12,046 bases of DNA, from contig JAWQFJ010011989.1 of assembly GCA_034096865.1 (NCBI GenBank), positions 1-12,046 on the forward strand. The letters run 5' to 3'. Numbering within the stretch: the first letter of the stretch is position 1; every line of letters starts with the position of its first letter. The translations under genes and the position numbers were made by a program. The notes beneath the pieces are model-generated. The model ran no database searches. It was not told where the DNA came from and worked only from the letters and a program-made list of their open reading frames with translations. This document shows positions 7,431 through 12,046 of the stretch, piece by piece. The stretch comes from Theodoxus fluviatilis (lineage: Eukaryota > Mollusca > Gastropoda > Cycloneritida > Neritidae).

Positions 7431-7700
7431 TCACGGGGGTCCAGGATGTACTTCATTGTCTCCTGGCTGCTGGACAAGCGAGGTTTGCTGGGAGACAAGC
7501 ACAATCGTGGTTTGATTTGATCGATCCTCTCCTGCTGAGGAGACAATGCTCAAGAACGGGGCACTGCGTCCCCCATCCTTCCACTCGCCACGGGCCGATA
7601 GCTCAAGACGGTCTAGGACTGGCCGAGTCAATAGTGTTCTCTTGGAGAACAGCCATTGGGTTTTAGTTGAGGGGAGGTAGACAAAGCTCGATCTACACAC
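7431..7700 (-). pseudogene. Open frame ending in 2A-like GDNEVHPGP, possible LINE 5' relic
   Basis: An 89-codon minus-strand frame ends with QPGDNEVHPGPP followed by a stop (TGA at 7431-7433). The motif at 7437-7463 is close to the 2A-like D-V-E-x-N-P-G-P signature, which many invertebrate LINEs carry near the N-terminus of an ORF, commonly as 'GDVEVNPGPP'. Two key positions differ here: Val to Asn after Asp, and Asn to His before PGP, so ribosome skipping would not be expected. The rest of the frame (SNQTTIVLVSQQTSLV before it) shows no domain, and no PHD or endonuclease motif was found downstream on the minus strand. It could be chance similarity of nine residues. Confidence 0.3.
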
Positions 7701-8383
7701 ACACTTGATATGGTTGGAAATGGCAACTGTGTGAGATGACTCTCTTCTTTTTATATTTACCTTTGTTACTTTTTACCGTAACCAATTTAGTTGAGCTGTT
7801 TCAGACCAAACGAATGTTCGTCTGGAAAAGTGTCCTTTTCGTGTTGTGAATCCGGAAATGTTATTATAGAAAACATTGCTTATAACATCTTACTTTCCAT
7901 CACTGAATATTCCACCTGTGGCAGATCTTTGCACTGTGACCACTGACAGAGATAGAACACACGTATACTTCACATTCTACAGCTAGGGGCTTCAGGTGAT
8001 GATGGGGGGCAGCAAACGGTTCCAGCCCTATGTTACTCTTGTAAGCGCGCTGAGTCCTTACTAGTCCTCCTGACCTTTGAACGAAACAGGGGATGGTGAA
8101 AATGGGCTTTGGGATGGGCGGATCACTTCGTGACTGCTGCAACTAAATCAATAAGTGTGCCTAGTTCCTCAGGCAGGATCCAATGTTCGCACCAAACGCG
8201 TCGTGGAATGCAAGACAGTTCATTCTGGTGCAACGGAGTTTTCTCTTGCCTGCATCATAATGAGCAGTCGAAAATGTATACAGAGGGCAATATGAGACAA
8301 AACCCTCCAACTCCTCGATATTACTTCATTTGACCACAATCTTTTCGGTAAACGTGTGACCAGGAAAGAAATGTATCACACAA
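7701..8383. other. No supported gene; unique-looking DNA
   Basis: No gene or repeat was recognised. An imperfect inverted repeat around 7802-7824 (CAGAC...GAATGTTC...GTCTG) is the only structure noted. Short minus-strand frames such as 7900-8142 show no domain. Confidence 0.5.
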
Positions 8384-8439
8384 AGTGTGTGTGCATGTGT
8401 GCGTGCATGTGCATGTGAATGGGGTTGGGGGTGGGAGGG

Positions 8440-8441
<2 letters not shown>
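8384..8441 (+). repeat. TG/TGCA-rich run and G-rich stretch
   Basis: An interrupted TG/TGCA run (8384-8417) is followed by GGGGTTGGGGGTGGGAGGGG (8421-8440). Four G-runs of at least three bases separated by one or two bases fit the G-quadruplex pattern on the + strand. Confidence 0.8.

Positions 8442-8504
<63 letters not shown>
8442..8504 (+). repeat. (AG)n microsatellite
   Basis: About 63 bp of uninterrupted AG, which suggests a younger or length-variable locus compared with the interrupted TG arrays. The Ser/Leu-rich minus-strand frame over it is not a gene. Confidence 0.97.
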
Positions 8505-8505
<1 letters not shown>

Positions 8506-9401
8506 AATCCAAATTCTAAACCCTAATGCCCAAGGTCGAAATCCCTGTTTAACATAACTGAGGAGAAGGGTGCTGACTAATTACCCCCAGGCCTGGGCTG
8601 ACTGTTCTATTTAGACTGGAGGTGCATCATGGATCAGGATCAAGATTCACACAGTGCAGGTTAATGAGAACAAGGGAAGCTATTCTGGGGACGTCAGGAA
8701 AGCAGGTGGGAGTGGATCAATGATGGACAACAAACAGCCTCCACTACTACTCTTCACTTCCGTTACCTCCAGAGTGTAACACCTTTGAATGGCATGGAGT
8801 GCAATGAAGGAGAATAGGGACCATAGCGGGTATTACTCATGGGGGCGGGCTGCAAAGACTTAGAGGCGTACTCCACGATCAGGTCCTTGGAGTGCTCATT
8901 TGGAGTAGGTCCTGAAAGTCCAGGAGCCAGGGATTCCAGCTGATGATGAACGCATTAAGTGGCCCTGGTCGTGTGTTGTACTCATGGAACATGGGAGAAC
9001 GGGTGAGCATGGTAGGTATTGTCTATGGATGTGGACAGTTCCACACTTCATGATAAAGTTCTTACAAGTGCCCGAGAATATAAGATCTGCTGTTAAGGCT
9101 GATCGGCAATTACAGAACGCCACCATATGGCCGTGTTCATGTCAGCCTGACACACTCCTGTGTACAGAGAGTCCGTAAGTATCTAGCATCGGTGGCTAGC
9201 ATAATAATGAGACGCTCTGCTCGTACATGGCCATGCACGTGCTCCAGTGGTTCATGGCGCTGTGTTGGACTGCCTTTGGTAGAGCTACTGGAGAAGGCTT
9301 TGAAAGCATAAGAGCCGTGGGATCCAACTAAGGAGGAGGGTGTCTAGCAATGAGTGCAGTAGATCGAATTCACCAAGTTCCACGACTCCAAGTTCCAAGC
9401 T
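8505..9401. other. No supported gene; unique-looking DNA
   Basis: About 900 bp in which neither strand shows a recognisable protein, RNA gene or repeat. Open frames (for example 8896-9126 minus and 8984-9178 plus) are short and overlap on opposite strands. Confidence 0.5.
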
Positions 9402-9545
9402 AAGGCTTTACTGCTTGTCAGCCTATCTAGGCTACGTAAGACCACTAACCAGCCAAAGCAGCAGTGTTGGTTGAAAGACACATACATCAAGACTCACTTT
9501 TCCTCGCCATTTGTCTTTTACCGGCTGCGCACCCCCAGTCTACAG
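9402..9545 (-). mobile_element. SINE-like element, copy D, diverged
   Basis: Read on the minus strand it begins CCTGTAGACTGGGGG (compare CCTGTGGGTTCGGGA of copy B), continues GTAAAAGACAAATGGCGAGG, and ends with GTGGTCTTACGTAGCCTAG, ATAGGCTGAC and CAGTAAAGCC. The 3' half aligns with copies B and C over TCTTACGTAGCCT...AGGCTGA...GTAAAG. The middle is hard to align. No (CATC)n tail remains. A 9-bp inverted pair (TTCCAAGCT 9393-9401, AGCTTGGAA 9556-9564) flanks it, which is not expected for a SINE and is probably chance. Confidence 0.55.
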
Positions 9546-9829
9546 GAAGAGATCTAGCTTGGAAGATACGTGTCTACTAGAGGTATTTTGTATGTGGCAT
9601 CACTGCAAAAAGAAGGAACGAAGAGAAAACAAGGGGAGAAGAACAATAACTCAAGAGCTTTGGGATTCGAATTGAAACAATCAAGAGTGGCTGAGTGCAA
9701 GGATCCATCCAAAAGTAAAGGCATGAAAGTGTACAGCAAGACTACCGGGAAATATAGTAAAGTAATGGTTTTAAGATGCAACTTCATTATTAGTCTATGG
9801 GTAAGAGAGAAGGAAAAAGAGCGACTCAT
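9546..9829. other. No supported gene; A-rich
   Basis: Purine- and A-rich on the + strand. The plus-strand open frame from 9570 is Lys/Glu/Ser-rich and runs into the CA repeat as a His-Thr tail, so it is not considered real. Confidence 0.5.
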
Positions 9830-9831
9830 TC

Positions 9832-9893
<62 letters not shown>

Positions 9894-9912
9894 AGATATG
9901 CACACAAAAACA

Positions 9913-9943
<31 letters not shown>

Positions 9944-9964
9944 GTAGATATGCACACATAGACA

Positions 9965-10000
<36 letters not shown>

Positions 10001-10173
10001 TATATAGACACACTGACAAACACTGACAAATACTGACAGAGGAATGGACACACACATAGACACACACACACACACTAACACACACACACACACACACACA
10101 CACGTAAATAACACACACACACGTAGACACACACGTAAACATATGCACACACGCACGCACGCGCGCGCGCGCG
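9830..10173 (+). repeat. (CA)n array with 52-bp internal repeat and CG tail
   Basis: About 344 bp of CA-rich DNA. CGTAGATATGCACACA occurs at 9891 and again at 9943, giving a 52-bp higher-order period (CA run plus the spacer). Later interruptions include CACTGACAAA repeated twice near 10010-10030 and CGTAGA/CGTAAA variants. It ends in (CG)-rich alternation ACGCACGCACGCGCGCGCGC (10151-10170), a strong Z-DNA candidate. Minus-strand Cys/Val frames are artefacts of the repeat. Confidence 0.96.
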
Positions 10174-10559
10174 GGCTTTTATAGAGATTCTCGGACACAC
10201 ATACAGGTAGGCACTCACAGACGTAAAAAATAACCAAACCCCGAAATTACAGACACACATATTGAGAGGCCATTATGACATCAATCGAACACTCACAGCT
10301 TGATATCGCGAATACAATCAAAGATGGAGAGAGTCATTTCATTGGTAGTGATGGGAAATAGCAGTCAAGTCCTGCAAGAGTGCAATGACCACAGACACAC
10401 GACTGTGCTGATGAACACATCTATTCAAGTCGGGCTTTGGCGTTGTGGCTCGACCTGTGGGTCACTCATCACCTTTTTACATCAGACAGCTCTGTGTGCA
10501 TACTACTTAATCACACATCCTCCTAATGTTATAAACGTGTTTGTCCTCTGTACATATCG
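10174..10559. other. No supported gene; possibly LINE 3' untranslated DNA
   Basis: No coding motif was recognised in either strand. The right part may belong to the same retroelement as the following 3' end, but no boundary can be placed from sequence alone. Confidence 0.4.
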
Positions 10560-10725
10560 TCACACGTTTTTAAAACTCCCTCTGTATGTATTTTGTATTT
10601 TATAATGCGCACAGGGGAACTGCAAAGCTATTCTCCTATCATGGAAGCTTAAATAAAGAATTGTATTGTATTGTATTGTATTGTATTGTATTGTATTGTA
10701 TTGTATTGTATTGTATTGTATTGTG
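10560..10725 (+). mobile_element. Probable LINE 3' end with AATAAA and (TTGTA)n tail
   Basis: TATAATGCGCACAGGGGAAC, GCAAAGCTATTCTCC and ATGGAAGCTT are followed by AATAAA (10652-10657) and then 12 copies of TTGTA (10661-10720). The order short 3' untranslated region, poly(A) signal, then pentanucleotide tail is how several CR1/L2/RTE-like invertebrate LINEs end, where the tail is made of short tandem repeats instead of poly(A). No ORF2 end was found upstream, so the copy is probably 5' truncated. A plain pentanucleotide microsatellite next to a chance AATAAA is the alternative. No target-site duplication was identified. Confidence 0.55.
10660..10725 (+). repeat. (TTGTA)n pentanucleotide microsatellite
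   Basis: Twelve uninterrupted TTGTA units and a final TTGTG variant. The lack of interruptions suggests recent expansion or recent insertion. Confidence 0.97.
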
Positions 10726-11345
10726 TTGCCTGGCGACTTGGTGCCGTGGTTTGCTGCCTGCTGGGATGACTTGACTGTTGTTTACCATCCTTGCGATGAT
10801 TGATATATATATATATCGTGTTCTTTTATAAAAGGAGCATTAAAAAAACTGCGTCCCATTTGATGTGTTTGTTTGAAACGATTTTAGCACAAATGATTAA
10901 TGATTGCAGGACTAATATCTTTTCCTGGAAAAGGGAAAGATAAAATCCCTGCATAAAACATCTTTCCCTGCAAAGGCAAAAGATAAAAGCCTCTGCATAA
11001 CCGAAGAACTGATCCCCGGTTATCGAGCTTCTGAGTGAGTCTGGTTCAGGAAGAGGGAGGTGGCTCTGACGCTACTGCATTAATCGGGGACGGCTGTGTC
11101 AACGGAGTTCCCTTCTGGCTGGTCCAACTGCAGTCTCAGAACTTCGGGAAGCTCTCAGCTTCGCCCGACGCCTAATAATTGATATGCGCTGAATCACGAT
11201 TAGTGCTTTGTCTCCCATCGATCTCTGGGCCTCCCTTCGCCGTTTGTTCCGCCATGAAGAATTCATCTCCCTGTTGCAGCGTCCTGCACAGGCCTATCTG
11301 CCAGGTACGTCGCCTCAGGCCAGGAAACACCTTGATGGACGGAAG
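10726..11345. other. No supported gene; short AT run and possible exon-like stretch
   Basis: Contains a short (AT)n at about 10801-10816 and the 43-bp tandem pair listed separately. At 11211-11303 a + strand frame reads SPIDLWASLRRLFRHEEFIS and LLQRPAQAYLP, and a 5' splice-site-like CAG|GTACGT lies at about 11302-11310. This looks more protein-like than its surroundings, but no family was recognised and no acceptor, start codon or second exon was found. Confidence 0.4.
10917..11002 (+). repeat. Two-unit 43-bp tandem repeat with internal dyads
   Basis: Unit 1 (10917-10959) and unit 2 (10960-11002) match at about 80 percent by eye: both begin ATCTTT, share AAGATAAAA at the centre and end CTGCATAA. 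Each unit can fold on itself through ATCTTT and AAAGAT. GATA sites (AGATAA) occur at the same place in each unit. Function is unknown; it could be a transposon end or a small regulatory duplication. Confidence 0.65.
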
Positions 11346-11590
11346 CTTCATTGGAATACCTCCCTTTCGCCACCCCTTCCCTCCCCCTCTCCCTCTTAGT
11401 CTCCCCCAAACCCCTCTCTCCCACTTCCTTCTCATTCTCAACCACTCCCCTCCCCTTCCCTTTCTTCTCTCTACCCCCCAATCCCAGCTTCCTCCTCCTC
11501 CTCGTCGAGATTGGCCTCCTCTTTTGTTCGCGATCACTCTCGGTTCTCATTTGAAGCTGTGACTGTGGGGGTCCTTCTGTCTTCCTCCCG
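11346..11590 (+). repeat. Pyrimidine-rich tract
   Basis: Mostly C and T on the + strand, with CCTCCCCCTCTCCCTCT-type runs and a CTCCTC cluster near 11490. The central part (11520-11575) is more mixed. Coding frames here are Pro/Ser/Leu or Gly/Arg/Glu runs set by composition. Confidence 0.8.
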
Positions 11591-11730
11591 TCCCTCCCTT
11601 CTTCCCGCCCCCACATCTCCTCCCGTCCCTCCCTTCTTCCCGCCCCCACATCTCCTCCCGTCCCTCCCTTCTTTCCGCCCCCACATCTCCTCCCGTCCCT
11701 CCCTTCTTCCCGCCCCCACATCTCCTCCCG
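11591..11730 (+). repeat. 35-bp minisatellite, four copies
   Basis: Four head-to-tail units at 11591, 11626, 11661 and 11696. Each reads TCCCTCCCTTCTTCCC then GCCCCCACATCTCCTCCCG. Only one substitution was seen (CTTTCC instead of CTTCCC in the third unit), so the array is young or homogenised. Because 35 is not a multiple of 3, translated frames rotate and no protein repeat results. The minus strand is G-rich. Confidence 0.95.
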
Positions 11731-11838
11731 GCACCACGTTTCAGATCTGTGAAGGTCCGGGCAGAAGACCTGTGGCTTAGCTAGTTTTAGCTGCTGGTGA
11801 TGAAGTCCTTGAAAGTCCTCAGACGGAGAATACTACTA

Positions 11839-12045
11839 AGGCTCTCGTTGTCTCTGTCTGGCTGCGAAGTAGTCCAAGTTGTCCGTCTCGAAAGGTTCTT
11901 GGTCGTTGAATCCTGTGGATAAGATCTTTCTTGTCTTACTTTGACTTATTCCTGTAAACTCCCGGTGGAGCATAGTGTCTTGATAGAGGTCAGTGTTTCT
12001 TCTTAGGCCAACACCTTTTATAACGGTAACACTAGCTTCAGTGTA
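11839..12045 (-). other. Unrecognised open frame at window edge
   Basis: The minus strand is open for 69 codons from the window edge to a TAG at 11836-11838 (a second TAG follows). It lacks a start because it runs off the window. Parts read LYQDTMLHREFTGISQ, TRKILSTGFNDQEPFETDN and LDYFAARQRQREP, with a mixed, protein-like composition unlike the repeat-derived frames elsewhere. No domain was recognised. It could be the end of a gene or retroelement continuing to the right, or chance. Confidence 0.25.
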
Positions 12046-12046
12046 T

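Noticed and set aside
9393..9564. Terminal inverted repeats of a DNA transposon around copy D
   Set aside because: The 9-bp pair TTCCAAGCT/AGCTTGGAA lies outside a recognisable SINE-like element and has no target duplication; chance is likely.
11211..11310. Host exon with donor site CAG|GTACGT
   Set aside because: Protein-like by eye, but there is no acceptor, no ATG in frame and no recognised family, so it is only mentioned in the region note.
11591..11730. CRISPR array
   Set aside because: Units are contiguous 35-bp copies with no unique spacers, in a eukaryotic context without cas genes.

Overview
This window looks like non-coding genomic DNA from an invertebrate animal, most likely a mollusc and possibly a gastropod. 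There is no convincing intact host gene, no operon-like gene packing, no tRNA or rRNA and no CRISPR array. The eukaryotic call rests on degenerate non-LTR retrotransposon (LINE) fragments, four copies of a SINE-like repeat with tetranucleotide tails, and very dense, long microsatellites. The molluscan call is an inference from memory: the SINE core, with TGTGGGTTCGGG, then a GTAAGAGGCGA-like block, then GTAAAAC before a (CATC)n-type tail, resembles interspersed elements widespread in molluscs. No database search was possible.

Layout. 108-472 (+) is the decayed C-terminal end of a LINE ORF2, ending in a C2H2 zinc finger. 1313-1953 is about 640 bp of consecutive microsatellites: TG, TC, a TATC/CATC tetranucleotide block with a 22-bp higher-order period, then TA. 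2124-2272 and 3010-3190 are SINE-like copies A and C (+), separated by plain sequence, a (CCCCCA)n run and a CTC-rich pyrimidine tract. 3305-3380 is C-rich. 3381-5356 is AT-richer unique-looking DNA with two diverged copies of a dispersed repeat (about 4160 and 4917), a 12-bp E-box palindrome and several hairpins. 5373-5554 (-) is SINE-like copy B, bounded by a perfect 16-bp target-site duplication. 5907-6323 (+) is a reverse-transcriptase fragment that stays in one frame for about 140 codons with four stops. It is followed at 6358-6390 by an inverted copy of its own start, and TAGCT stands on both sides.

6391-7400 carries C-runs and pyrimidine-rich DNA. 7431-7700 (-) holds an open frame ending in a 2A-like GDNEVHPGP motif that could be the 5' end of another LINE. 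8384-8504 is TG/G-rich DNA plus (GA)n. 9402-9545 (-) is diverged SINE-like copy D. 9830-10173 is a (CA)n array with a 52-bp internal repeat and a CG tail. 10560-10725 is a probable LINE 3' end with AATAAA and a (TTGTA)n tail. 10917-11002 is a two-unit 43-bp tandem repeat with internal dyads. 11346-11730 is pyrimidine-rich and ends in four copies of a 35-bp minisatellite. The right edge (11839-12045, -) has an unrecognised open frame that runs off the window.

The parts do not form a pathway. The window reads as a nest of dead retroelements and simple repeats. No new cellular system could be supported. The best leads are the inverted RT fragment at 5907-6390, the SINE family with its conserved 3' hairpin, and the degenerate 2A-like motif.
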